From Mesorhizobium sp. SOD10 (lineage in GTDB: Bacteria > Pseudomonadota > Alphaproteobacteria > Rhizobiales > Rhizobiaceae): a DNA stretch of 61,915 nucleotides. The DNA lies in contig CCNA01000021.1 of NCBI GenBank assembly GCA_000824805.1, forward strand, positions 1 to 61,915, written 5' to 3'. This document shows positions 34,824 through 43,199 of the stretch, one piece after another; within the stretch, counting starts at the first letter, position 1; the number at the start of each line of letters is the position of its first letter. The notes under the pieces were generated by a model. That model ran no database searches. It had not been told where the DNA came from and worked only from the letters and a program-made list of their open reading frames with translations. A program made the translations under genes and the position numbers.

Positions 34824-35312
34824 CTAGACATCGGTTTGCCTGGTAGGTTGCGTGCCATTCGGAGGCACGTCGTCGAGCAGGGTCGTCTCACCGGAGCGCT
34901 GGGTTGGCTCTGGTGGCAGTTCACCATTTGGCGTCATCTTGTTGACGGCCTCAGGCAGATCCCGAGTGATCCTGCGGATCAGCTCCTCGCGGGACAGGCC
35001 GGTCTGCATCGACAGTGACGTGAGGGTGCCTTCGTCTATTGCCGCTTCCACTTCATTCGGCTCGATTGGCTGGTTCGGCCCAGTGCCAACCCAGGAGTCG
35101 ACCTTGGATCCTGCTCCCGCTTCTCTGAACCGATCTAGGATATCGCCGAGCGCCGTCCCCGAAACGCCTTTGGAAATCTGATCCAAAATCCCGCCTTGCG
35201 GGTCGTTTGGATTGCGATCGCCCGCCCTACGGATCAATTCGCCGATTTTGTCGCGATTTTGGTACGCCAGAACGCCAAGCAATGCGATCGCCAGTCTTCC
35301 GAGATTTGCCAT
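34824..35312 (-). CDS. YidB-like (DUF937) protein
   Basis: A 162-residue protein. The N-terminal hydrophobic MANLGRLAIALLGVLAYQNR is followed by GILDQISKGVSGTALGDILD and WVGTGPNQPIEPNEVEAAI, then LSREELIRRITRDLPEAVNK. These are the DUF937/YidB motifs. The family is stress-linked and otherwise unknown. I chose the ATG at 35312 with AGGGAGG upstream. The end of this gene survives as a 65-base remnant in the other module copy. Confidence 0.8.
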   Translation of the reverse strand: MANLGRLAIALLGVLAYQNRDKIGELIRRAGDRNPNDPQGGILDQISKGVSGTALGDILDRFREAGAGSKVDSWVGTGPNQPIEPNEVEAAIDEGTLTSLSMQTGLSREELIRRITRDLPEAVNKMTPNGELPPEPTQRSGETTLLDDVPPNGTQPTRQTDV

Positions 35313-35394
35313 CTGGTGCCTCCCTTGGTGCAAGGAAAAAGGGCTTGGCCTCGCAAAGGTTCCGTTGGCGACGACCTGATGCCTTTTGAAAACC

Positions 35395-35669
35395 GATGTT
35401 TGTCTTGGCGTAACTGATAGCGGCCTTCTTGGTCATGGTGCGGACCAGTCCCTTTGCGGCTGATAAGGGGCGGCCGGCCCGAGCGGCGCCCGTGGTGCCC
35501 CCAGATCGAGGAGGAATTCACGATGGATTCCCTGCCCTTGCGCTTCATGACGGGACAATCTCCCGCATGCCGAAGAAGGTCGCCGTTTGGTTGACCGCAA
35601 TGCCGCGATGCCAAGCCTCGGTGCTGGTGGCGTCAATCTGGCATTGTTAACGAGAACATCCAGGCGACC
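35395..35669 (-). pseudogene. short-chain dehydrogenase fossil
   Basis: Reassembled from three or four frames on the minus strand: GRLDVLVNNAR, then EAWHRGIAVNQTATFFGMRE, then MKRKGRESIVNSSSIWG, then AAKGLVRTMTKKAAISYAKT. These are the NNAG region, the helix before the active site, the catalytic Ser strand and the helix after the catalytic Tyr of an SDR. The Tyr-x-x-x-Lys itself is damaged. No product is possible. Confidence 0.65.
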
Positions 35670-35923
35670 GTGACAATCGCGAATTTAGCCCGAGCGAAAT
35701 TCGAACGAGAGCCTTGATCAATTGGCCTCAAAGCAATCTGCTACATGGGTTGAGCGCAAACCTATTGCAGTGGCCAGATCGGACTGTGAGTGGGGCCTGC
35801 AAGAAGCTCGAGCCAAACGCTTTTGGCCCTCATTGGAGAACTCGCGCCCGGCCTGTGGGCGTTGGGCGTCAGGCCCGGTAAAGCTCATTCGTCACTGGCA
35901 TGCCGACTGCAGACACGCCACTC
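35670..35923. other. intergenic, no gene seen
   Basis: The stretch between the SDR fossil and the AI-2E transporter gene has no supportable frame. Confidence 0.4.
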
Positions 35924-37951
35924 TCACTTCGCTGCAGCCTGCAGTTGCTTCCGGCGCACCGGCTGGCGGCGGCGGTGTGTGGTTCTGAGCGGGACCGCCG
36001 GTTTGTCCGACAGGGCGCCGGTCACGGCGCCAACCATGTCGAAAGCGACGAAATCGGCGTTGAGCGTGCTGGCGAGCTCGGCCGCGGCCTTGCCATCGCC
36101 GACCTCCGACCAGAAAACGATGCCGACGCGCAGCTTCGGTTCAATGCGCTTCAGCCGGCGCACCATGAAACGCGCGTGCTGGATGGACTGGCGGTTGAGG
36201 AAATTGATGAGGACGGCGTTGGCGGCCTTCAGATCGAGGCGGCGGATAGCCGAAGGTTCGAGGTCTGCGAAGCTCGCCCTTGACACCGAGGCGCCTTGTA
36301 CTTCCAGCACCTGCGCCAACATGGCGCCGGCCGCATCGTCGAGCTCGCCGCGCCCGCCGGTGCAGAGGACCGCGATGCCGGAGCCGTCCGGCAGGTCGAT
36401 ATCTTCCTCGTCGTCGCCTTCGTCGGAAGGCTTGCCATCGGCAGCCTTCTTTTCAAGCACCTTCTTGTCCGTCGCCCTCTTGTCCGTTGCCTTCTCGTCC
36501 GCCTCAGCCGCCTGCTCTGCCTCTTCCCCGTCGGCCTCCTGCTGGGCGTTCTCGTCGAGATTGGCGACCAGTGTCATGGCACTGTCGGCGACCTGCTTGC
36601 GCTGCTCGTCATCCATGACGCCGCGCCCACGGTCCTGCTCGCCAAGCAGAAGCGCGGGGATGGCGACCTGGTCATAAAACTGGAACAGATATTTTTCCTC
36701 AAGCATCTCTTCGGCATGATCTGTCGCTTCGTCCGGATCGCCGGCCAGCAGCCGTTGGTAGAGTCGAGCATGCGGCTCCAGCACCGGTTCGTTACCGAAC
36801 AGCACGTCGAGGAACTCGAATTGGGGCACATGCCGGCCGAGCACCACCAGGCAAACGGTGAGCGGCGTCGACAGCACCAAGCCGATCGGCCCCCACAGCC
36901 AAGTCCAGAAGATCGCCGCCACGATAATGGCCAAGGGCGACAAGCCGGTGTGCGAGCCATAGAGCCACGGCTCGATGACATTACCGGTGATGAGCTCCAC
37001 GACAATGAAAAGCACGGCGGTCCACAAAACCAGCGACCAGCCGGGCGCCACCGCCAGCGCGAGGAACAGCGGCAGCAGCGCGCCCACGATCGGCCCGATA
37101 TAGGGAACAAAGCGTAAGGCCAGCGCCAGAAGGCCCCAGAGCAGCGCATTGGGAATGCCAAGCACCCATAGCCCGATTGTGATGGGCACGGCGTACACGG
37201 TGTTCACCACCAACTGCATCAGCAGATACTGGCCGACGCGCTTGCCAGCATCCTGCAGCGCCTGCGTGGTGCGGTGGAGATCGCCATAGCCGACAAGCCG
37301 GATAAAGCGGTCGCGGAGGTCCTCCCGCTCCATCAGCATGAAGATGACGACGATGACGACGAGGCCGGCCGAGCCCAGCGGGCTGAGCAGCGGCCCAATG
37401 AGGTTCTGTAGAACATCCAGCGGCTTTTCATGCGAGACAACCTCGACCGGGATCGGCTCGCGCTTCGGGGCCTGGGCAGCTGAGGGCAGCTGCGGTTCCT
37501 GGCGATCGATCTCCTGGCCGACGCGCTCGATGACGCCGCTGAGACGCGAGATAACGCCTCCGCTAAGGCCGTTTTCCTTCAGCGCGCGGATTTTGGTCAG
37601 GATGTTGATCTGGTAGACGGGGATATTCTGCGCGAGATCGCTGACTTGCGTGGCGACCACGAAGGAGAACAGCAAAAGCGCGGCGAACGCCCCCGCGACG
37701 CTGGCGATGACCGCCGCGATGCGCGGGACGCCGGCGCGCTTCAGCCAAGACACGACGGGCGCGATGGCGAAGGTCAAGAGCAGCGCGACCGCGATCGGCA
37801 GAAACACCTCGCGCCCGAAGTAAAGCGCGGCGACCGTGGTGACGACGCTCGCCACCGTTGGCAGCACGGTGCGCGGATGGCCTCTGGAAGCGGCGAGCAG
37901 GCTCGCCAGCCTCAACTCCGACGCCCCATTACGACGATTGGCCGCCACCAT
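35924..37951 (-). CDS. AI-2E-family transporter with soluble C-terminal domain
   Basis: About 675 residues. Residues 25-400 form the multi-helix membrane core of the PerM/YdiK (AI-2E exporter) family, with YFGREVFLPIAVALLLTFA, a conserved FVPYIGPIVGALLPL and LWGPIGLVLSTPLTVCLVV. A 100-residue acidic and Lys-rich linker and a separate mixed alpha/beta domain follow (IAVLCTGGRGELDDAAG to FVAFDMVGAV). The second domain is unusual for the family and resembles a receiver or B12-binding-like fold by composition only. The ATG at 37951 has GGAGG 6 bases upstream. Substrate unknown. Confidence 0.82.
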   Translation of the reverse strand: MVAANRRNGASELRLASLLAASRGHPRTVLPTVASVVTTVAALYFGREVFLPIAVALLLTFAIAPVVSWLKRAGVPRIAAVIASVAGAFAALLLFSFVVATQVSDLAQNIPVYQINILTKIRALKENGLSGGVISRLSGVIERVGQEIDRQEPQLPSAAQAPKREPIPVEVVSHEKPLDVLQNLIGPLLSPLGSAGLVVIVVIFMLMEREDLRDRFIRLVGYGDLHRTTQALQDAGKRVGQYLLMQLVVNTVYAVPITIGLWVLGIPNALLWGLLALALRFVPYIGPIVGALLPLFLALAVAPGWSLVLWTAVLFIVVELITGNVIEPWLYGSHTGLSPLAIIVAAIFWTWLWGPIGLVLSTPLTVCLVVLGRHVPQFEFLDVLFGNEPVLEPHARLYQRLLAGDPDEATDHAEEMLEEKYLFQFYDQVAIPALLLGEQDRGRGVMDDEQRKQVADSAMTLVANLDENAQQEADGEEAEQAAEADEKATDKRATDKKVLEKKAADGKPSDEGDDEEDIDLPDGSGIAVLCTGGRGELDDAAGAMLAQVLEVQGASVSRASFADLEPSAIRRLDLKAANAVLINFLNRQSIQHARFMVRRLKRIEPKLRVGIVFWSEVGDGKAAAELASTLNADFVAFDMVGAVTGALSDKPAVPLRTTHRRRQPVRRKQLQAAAK

Positions 37952-38075
37952 CGAGCCTCCGTACTGCCTGGCAATGATCCGAGACATCTCGCCCGCGTGC
38001 AACGCGCCCTGCCCCGGTCGGTTGCGGATCCGCTAATAAATAGCTTGGGACGGGGTTTCCGGGGAGAAGCTTTTT

Positions 38076-38113
38076 GCCGGATCCAGGCCCCGCAGCCGGA
38101 TCCAGGCCCCGCA
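38076..38113. repeat. 19-base tandem repeat, two units
   Basis: GCCGGATCCAGGCCCCGCA occurs at 38076-38094 and again at 38095-38113, without mismatch. It sits upstream of the AI-2E-family gene. Two units only, so it may be chance slippage. Confidence 0.7.
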
Positions 38114-38303
38114 GCAACGTGGAGTCCGAAATGATACAATTTCGGACGAACCGTTCGCGCAGCGCCACCAAGGGCCCTTGATGTTCCCCCGAGAAGGCCT
38201 ATTGGGACCAGTGCGCGCCAGTATCAGACCACAAGGCCTAGCATCCTGACATTAGTGCGGATGCGCAGGCCCAGTTGTAGAGGACCCGACCCGTCAGACA
38301 AAG

Positions 38304-38324
38304 GCGCCGGGCGGGTCCCGGCGC
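38304..38324 (-). terminator. hairpin after the YflT-like gene
   Basis: GCGCCGGG (38304-38311) and CCCGGCGC (38317-38324) form an 8-base stem with a 5-base loop. On the minus strand it is followed by CCTTTG, a weak U-tract, about 100 bases after the gene. A terminator is plausible. Confidence 0.45.
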
Positions 38325-38428
38325 TCTCATTATTGGTCCGGCCGTAAGTGCGAAACCGTCAAGGACGATTTGCATATCGCGCTCGATCGCGCTCGATCTC
38401 CTCGGGCGTATAGTTGTCTGCAGCAGGA

Positions 38429-38962
38429 TCAAAAGCCCGTCCAGCCACCAGCCTCGTAATCACGCCGGCGCTCCTCCACGTTCACCACTCTTGTGCGTCC
38501 CAGTATCGTCTGTGCCTGGGCAGCCAGTTGGTCGTCGACCCGTGCCGTTACCAGCGTTCCGCCACGGCGCACGCCTTCTGCATAAACGTGAGCATCTCTT
38601 TCGGACACTCCAGAGTCAGTGAGCGCGCCGATGATTCCTCCGGCGGCTCCCCCAACCGCCGCTCCGCCTAAGGCGCCTACGGCGGTGGCAGCGAGCCACC
38701 CCGCGGCAACCACGGGACCAACACCAGGAATGGCCATGATGCCGAGGCCCGTCAGCAACCCACCGGCACCGCCAATGACGGCACCAATGCCTGCGCCGCC
38801 AGCCGCGTCTTCAGCGGCGTCGGAGCGATCACCTTCATACCAGTCGGTCGAATTGTTGGCGACGATGCTGATATCGGAGTGGGGAATCCCGCTCTCCTCG
38901 AGTTCGCGAACCGCCGCTGCAGCGTCGTCATAATTGTCGAATAGTCCGGTCACTGTCTGCAT
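38429..38962 (-). CDS. general stress protein 17M-like (YflT) with glycine zipper
   Basis: A 177-residue protein. The N-terminal 45 residues (TVTGLFDNYDDAAAAVRELE, SDISIVANN) match the general-stress 17M/YflT domain. A long Gly/Ala glycine-zipper region follows, with two hydrophobic stretches (GAGIGAVIGGAGGLLTGLG, GALGGAAVGGAAGGIIG), then VYAEGVRRGGTLVTARVDD. It is probably membrane-associated under stress. It starts 21 bases after the DUF4142 gene, in one operon. Confidence 0.8.
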   Translation of the reverse strand: MQTVTGLFDNYDDAAAAVRELEESGIPHSDISIVANNSTDWYEGDRSDAAEDAAGGAGIGAVIGGAGGLLTGLGIMAIPGVGPVVAAGWLAATAVGALGGAAVGGAAGGIIGALTDSGVSERDAHVYAEGVRRGGTLVTARVDDQLAAQAQTILGRTRVVNVEERRRDYEAGGWTGF

Positions 38963-38983
38963 GAGTCTTCTCCATAATCTCGG

Positions 38984-39739
38984 TTACTTGGCGCCGGCAA
39001 CGACGTTGCCCTGGTAGTCAAGGGCGACGTCTGTCTGCTTGCCATCCTTGGTAGCGTGCCCACGCCAGATGCCTTGGTCATCCTTCGTCAGCCCTGACAC
39101 ATCCGAGAAACCGGCGTCTTGGATTCGGTTTTTGGCCTGATCTTCGGTGAAGCTGTTGGCGCCCGGTACGGGCGCGGCCGGATTGTTCGTGTCGCTCGTG
39201 GATACGGCGGGCGTGGTCGAGCTCGTGGTTGATGACTGGTCGTTGGAGCCGGAAGCAATCTTTTCAATCATTTCCTGGTGCATCTTGAGCGTCGGCAACG
39301 TCTCCTGCGCGAATGTCTTGAGCTGAGCATTGTCGCCGTCCCGGGCGTAGCCTTCGAACAGCTTTACAGCATCCGCATGTGCATCACGCTGCATCTGGGC
39401 GTAAGACTTGTCGAACGCGTCCTTGCCGGTTTGCAAAGTGTCGAGGTCGCTCTTGTGCTTGGCGTCCATTTGGGCAGGTACTTTCAGTTTCTGCTCGCCG
39501 GCGATTGTTTCAAGCTTGGCGTTGGCCGCACCATGATCGTCGATCATCTTCTGAGCGAAGTCTTTGGTTGCCTGATCTTGGGCCTTGCTCTGTGCGATCT
39601 TGCTCGACTCGACCTCGAACATGCCTCCCGCCGCGGCCTTGTCGACAAAGTCCTGCGCTTTGTCGGCGGCGTAGGAGGGCGCAGCAAATGCCAGGACCGC
39701 GCAGGTAGACAGCGCTGCCATCATAAGGCGGTGTTTCAT
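38984..39739 (-). CDS. DUF4142 exported protein with C-terminal beta-domain
   Basis: About 251 residues. A cleavable signal peptide ends at SYAAD (residue 24). Residues 25-165 form the DUF4142 helical bundle (AGGMFEVESSKIAQ, FAQKMIDDHGAANAK, LKTFAQETLPTLKMH). A Ser/Thr-rich linker leads to a 60-residue domain (FTEDQAKNRIQDAGFSDV, YQGNVVAGAK) resembling a PepSY or BON-type fold. DUF4142 proteins are periplasmic and of unknown function. An EcfG-like promoter lies upstream. Confidence 0.8.
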   Translation of the reverse strand: MKHRLMMAALSTCAVLAFAAPSYAADKAQDFVDKAAAGGMFEVESSKIAQSKAQDQATKDFAQKMIDDHGAANAKLETIAGEQKLKVPAQMDAKHKSDLDTLQTGKDAFDKSYAQMQRDAHADAVKLFEGYARDGDNAQLKTFAQETLPTLKMHQEMIEKIASGSNDQSSTTSSTTPAVSTSDTNNPAAPVPGANSFTEDQAKNRIQDAGFSDVSGLTKDDQGIWRGHATKDGKQTDVALDYQGNVVAGAK

Positions 39740-39772
39740 CAGAGAGGTTCCTTGTTGAATGGGTGTCACTCC

Positions 39773-39797
39773 AACAAGCGCCGGACTCCTTTGTTCC
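39773..39797 (-). promoter_or_regulatory. EcfG-like promoter of the DUF4142 gene
   Basis: GGAAC at 39797-39793 and TGTT at 39776-39773 on the minus strand, 16 bases apart. The first -10 base is T instead of C. It lies 33 bases before the ATG. Confidence 0.4.
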
Positions 39798-39840
39798 ACC
39801 CACTAGACAATTCAGATGCGCTCTGGCGCGGGCTTAAACC

Positions 39841-39865
39841 GGAACATTGTCGGCCCACCAAGGTT
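39841..39865 (+). promoter_or_regulatory. EcfG-like promoter of the Crp/Fnr gene
   Basis: GGAAC at 39841-39845 and GGTT at 39862-39865, 16 bases apart. It faces away from the DUF4142 promoter, so two stress-type promoters would be back to back. The spacing implies that translation starts at ATG 39915 rather than ATG 39873. Confidence 0.4.
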
Positions 39866-39914
39866 CGGCTCTATGTCAACAACCCGGGCGTTCGTAGCTT
39901 CGTCGTTAAACCTG

Positions 39915-40625
39915 ATGATCCGTAAGCTTCAGGTCATCTCTGATCTTGCACCATCGGATGTTGTCATTCTGGAAAAGGTGGCGGTTCAGGAGCGCACCTT
40001 CGAAGCAAGCCAGGATATCGTGCGCGAGGGCGATCGGCCTTCCCATTCCTTTGTCGTTCTGGACGGCTTGGTGGCATCGGCAAAGCTCACGGGGGAGGGC
40101 AAACGGCAGATCACGTCGATCTTTGTTCCGGGAGATCTTCCCGATCTTCACGGACTTCATCTTTCCGTTATGGATTGCAGCTTCGCGCCTCTCACCCCCG
40201 CTAGGCTAGCTTTCATGCGTCATGACACTCTGCGTGCCATTTGCACTGAGCACCCTTCCATTGCCAACATATTCTGGCGCTCCACGCTGATCGACGCAGC
40301 TATATATCGAGAATGGGTCACCAATCTCGGTAGACGAGACGCCTATACCCGCATGGCTCACATCCTGTGTGAACTCATCGTTCGGCTTCATGCCGTCGGC
40401 AGGATTCAGGACCATGTGGCGGAGTTTCCAATAAGCCAAGCCGTGCTTGGTGATACATTGGGTCTTTCCACAGTGCACGTGAACCGAGTGCTGCAGGAGC
40501 TTCGTCGCGAAGGTCTGATATCAACGTCAGGCTCGAGGCTCAAAGCGGTTGACTGGCGGGAGTTGGTCCGAGCCGGAGATTTCTACAGCACCTACCTGCA
40601 CCAAAAAAACTTGAGGCCGCTATGA
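39915..40625 (+). CDS. Crp/Fnr-family regulator
   Basis: About 236 residues. The N-terminal cyclic-nucleotide-type beta barrel (MIRKLQVISDLAPSD, IVREGDRPSHSFVVLDG, ITSIFVPGDLPDLH) is followed by a long dimer helix and a winged helix-turn-helix (FPISQAVLGDTLGLSTVHVN, RVLQELRREGLIS). No Cys cluster is visible, so it is not an iron-sulfur Fnr. Residues 180-205 would contact DNA. The choice of ATG 39915 over 39873 rests on the promoter position and on family N-termini. The ribosome-binding sequence is poor at either. Confidence 0.82.
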   Translation: MIRKLQVISDLAPSDVVILEKVAVQERTFEASQDIVREGDRPSHSFVVLDGLVASAKLTGEGKRQITSIFVPGDLPDLHGLHLSVMDCSFAPLTPARLAFMRHDTLRAICTEHPSIANIFWRSTLIDAAIYREWVTNLGRRDAYTRMAHILCELIVRLHAVGRIQDHVAEFPISQAVLGDTLGLSTVHVNRVLQELRREGLISTSGSRLKAVDWRELVRAGDFYSTYLHQKNLRPL

Positions 40626-41501
40626 AAACGCATTCGTGGAAGCGTGCTTCCTAGTAGCGTTGCCGGTGTCCCTCGGCATGGCCGTCCTCTCCGCGTTCAT
40701 ACTCCACCGAGGAGCACGCGTGGGGTAGATCCTGGAATCGTTTTGCTGAGAGATCATCTGCCGACCGCAATGACGTCCGAGCCGCTGGTAACGTGGCAAC
40801 TGCGTGAGGAACACATGAACGCGACCGAACGGGGGGCACCAACGGCTGACATCATTAAGAGGTCGAAAGCGTCTCCGAGACTATGGAGTCTCGAGAGGTG
40901 GGGATGGTGGACCGGTCTGTGGAGCGCTTTGCACGCCGATGGGTAGTCAAAGCAGCGGTCGGTCCCTCAGGGGTGTTAGCCGCTGGATTGAGGCCAATCG
41001 CTGGAGGCCGCTCGCCTACGCTCATAGCTGCGGCGGGCTTTTCTATGCCCGAACCTGGTGCCGCGCAGTGCGGTTTGCGCTGGCTGTCACTGTCCAGAGC
41101 ATGTAATCCCATTCGCAGTTGCCGCGAAGTTACAGCGTCGTTGATGGACTTGTATCAAGAGACCCGCGTGCAGGGTTCCTGGCGGGCGGACCGTCGGGGA
41201 AAAGGGGAGCACCGAGCTTTTGAGGAAAGAACAGCCCGCAGGGACGGCCGGGCGGGTTTTCTTTTATCTCACCTTGTTGATGAGCGGCGTTTTCCGCTTC
41301 GGCGGCACATAGCGCCCGGCCTGAGGGTATCGGCATTCACCGCCTCGGTCGCGAAAGTCTCGTTTGGCTCCGTCGTCTGCCGTAGCTTTGCCTCTGGTCG
41401 AACAGCGGCCGGTAACGAATGTTCCCATTGGCCGGCACGGAAGCAGCGCTGAGCAGTCCCCGATCTTCTAAAGGAACTCGCGTTCTGCGGGTTCTCTTCG
41501 G
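40626..41501. other. intergenic with an orphan terminator
   Basis: About 875 bases without a convincing gene on either strand. The only structured element is the hairpin plus T-tract at 41234-41268. Confidence 0.45.
41234..41268 (+). terminator. orphan intrinsic terminator
   Basis: GCCCGC at 41234-41239 pairs with GCGGGT at 41252-41257, followed by TTTTCTTTT. It is 610 bases downstream of the Crp/Fnr gene with no ORF between, so it may end an unannotated small RNA. Confidence 0.45.
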
Positions 41502-41735
41502 TCAGTCGACTGCCTTCTTTCTGGCCGGCGCTTTCGGGTGACCTGACTTGCCCTTTGAGGCAGCGTCCTTCGCGTGGGCCGACATCGCCGGAGCTGCACC
41601 AGTCTTCTTCGCTGCTGACGACTTGGTGGCAGCTTTTGTCGCAGCGGCCTTCTTCGGCGCAGCCTTTCTTGCACGTGCCTTTTTCGGCTCCTCCTTCGAC
41701 GAGAAAATGCCGGTGATGCTCTCAATGATGGACAT
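41502..41735 (-). CDS. Lys/Ala-rich histone-like small protein
   Basis: A 77-residue protein. After MSIIESITGIFSSKEEPKKA it is dominated by Lys, Ala and Pro (KAAPKKAAATKAATKSS; ending HPKAPARKKAVD). The composition resembles the AlgP/H1-type histone-like tails that bind nucleic acid. It is not a defined family. A GGAAC-N17-ATT element upstream weakly resembles an EcfG promoter. Confidence 0.6.
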   Translation of the reverse strand: MSIIESITGIFSSKEEPKKARARKAAPKKAAATKAATKSSAAKKTGAAPAMSAHAKDAASKGKSGHPKAPARKKAVD

Positions 41736-42302
41736 TGGCAGGCCCTCGGTTGCATTTGACCATCAATGCCGACCGTCTTTAATTGTTCCACTGTTGAATT
41801 AGCTGTTGCTAATGGAGGAGAATTCACTCCTTGCTATTGAATCGAACTCCAGAGATTTAGTGCACATGGGTAAGCCCATGGGCAGGGGCTAACTCTACTC
41901 ATCCAGCCCTATGGAACCGAGCTTTTCAGGAGTCCTCCGAAGGGCGACCTTTGGATTCACAAGGTCAATAAGCACGGCTATGGAACGTAAGTGATCCAAG
42001 GACCGCGACGGCAACCGGCGGCGTCTCGAGGTCCATCATGGGTCGATCACAGAGCATCGGATCCAGTTCAGTGGTGCCCTGCCGGGCACCGGCAACGCAG
42101 TGTTCCACCGGGTGGACATGACCGGCGTGGAAGGCATGATCTCTATCTCTAAGGAAAGAGAGGCGAAATTGCGCGCCACCCTCGCCGAAACGTGCGTTCC
42201 GCTCAGCTTCTGGCCGCGCGCTTGCCGTCGGACGTGCAAGCCACTCTGTTGTGAGACCCGCCTGATCCGTAGAGGCTGCTCTTGTTCTCCTTGAGAGGCA
42301 AC
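41736..42302. other. intergenic, no gene seen
   Basis: About 570 bases with no supportable gene. Together with the receiver fossil to its right it may be the remains of a signalling locus. Confidence 0.4.
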
Positions 42303-42504
42303 AGATCGATGTCGCGCTGCTTGTCGTTCAACTGAACGGCGAGACGTCTTACGCGCTGGCCGACACTTTGTACGAAAAGGAAATCGCGTTCGTTACAAGT
42401 CACGGCCAAGGGGATCTGCCACTAATCGCCAACATCCCCATATGCAGAAGCCGGCTTCGGCCGACGCCGCCAACGCGATCATCGATCGAGTGCGCCCAGC
42501 GTAG
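42303..42504 (+). pseudogene. response-regulator receiver fossil
   Basis: DVALLVVQLNGETSYALAD, then YEKEIAFVTSHGQGDLPL, then after a frame change MQKPASADAANAIIDRV and a stop. This is the second half of a receiver of the class that reads ALLDVNLxGE...IPFVF.TGYG...LQKPF. The phospho-accepting Asp has become Val, the N-terminal half is missing and the frame is broken. Confidence 0.5.
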
Positions 42505-42658
42505 ATAGTGGCCTTCCGACATCTGGGTAGCGGACCCCCGAAAGCGCAACCTCGTCAACAGAGCTCAGTTCAGCAACTTCTGGCACTTTTCGGCCAGGCC
42601 GATGTTTCCAGCGTGGAACTGTCGGAAGCGTTGAGAGCCCGACGGGTTGGTCAATTCG

Positions 42659-42683
42659 GGAACATCCGTCGGTATCACTGGTT
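42659..42683 (+). promoter_or_regulatory. EcfG-like promoter
   Basis: GGAAC at 42659-42663 and GGTT at 42680-42683, 16 bases apart, 62 bases before ATG 42746. The first -10 base differs from the consensus. Confidence 0.4.
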
Positions 42684-42745
42684 AGCTCCAGCAGCAGAGC
42701 CTGTGGCGTGCCGCGGGCAACATCCCTCTCCGGAATGGTGTTTCG

Positions 42746-43102
42746 ATGGCCAATGACATCCCCGAAAAGAAAGCTCGCCAGGGCGGCCGTGGAGTTCGGG
42801 TTTTTGGGGTTTTGATGTGCGGGCTGGTGCTGGCGGCGATCGCATGGGGCATTGCGGAGATCTATGGCGAGGCGGCAAAGACGCCTGCAACCCAGGAAAA
42901 GCCCGCGCCGCAGGAGAATGGTCGGGCACCGTCGACCGCCAGTCCAAATCCCGCGGAAGCTGATCCGGCAAAGTCCAAAGCCGACAATATGAACGTCACC
43001 CCTGTTGACCGAAATCCACAGGTGGACAGGGACCCAACGCCTCGATCCAGCACAGGCGGCGACCAACCGGGCAAGCAACCGTCACAGCCCGCCTTGCAGT
43101 AG
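42746..43102 (+). CDS. membrane-anchored disordered protein
   Basis: A 118-residue protein. One transmembrane helix near residues 20-42 (VFGVLMCGLVLAAIAWGIAE) is followed by a Pro/Ala/Ser/Asp-rich tail without predicted structure. This topology (cytoplasmic basic start, one helix, disordered periplasmic tail) is common for stress-regulated rhizobial proteins of unknown function. It is convergent with the Mfd-type gene, with 97 bases between the ends. Confidence 0.6.
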   Translation: MANDIPEKKARQGGRGVRVFGVLMCGLVLAAIAWGIAEIYGEAAKTPATQEKPAPQENGRAPSTASPNPAEADPAKSKADNMNVTPVDRNPQVDRDPTPRSSTGGDQPGKQPSQPALQ

Positions 43103-43199
43103 CTCATTCGGCCAATGCCCAATGGTTGCTCAGTCAGCCCGTCCAGTGGAACCGTTTCCGACAGCCCAACTGGGCGCGTGGATGTTGTAGCCAAATCGG

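Larger units (their letters stand above)
33382..34885 (-). repeat. stress module, fuller copy (copy 2)
   Basis: The inverted counterpart of 8656-9595. It contains the DUF6074-like ORF, the GlsB-like gene with its EcfG-like promoter, a DUF4112 pseudogene and the end of the YidB-like gene. The two copies differ at many single bases, and copy 1 lacks 33758-34344. They are therefore paralogous rather than recently duplicated. Confidence 0.85.
37952..38428. other. intergenic with tandem repeat and terminator
   Basis: About 475 bases. It contains two adjacent copies of a 19-base unit and, near its right end, a hairpin facing the YflT-like gene. No gene is supported. Confidence 0.5.

Noticed and set aside
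35313..35394. GGAAC upstream of the YidB-like gene as an EcfG promoter
   Set aside because: The -10 position holds CTTT, not GTT; too weak to list.
38076..38113. A CRISPR-like repeat
   Set aside because: The two 19-base units are directly adjacent with no spacer and no further copies.
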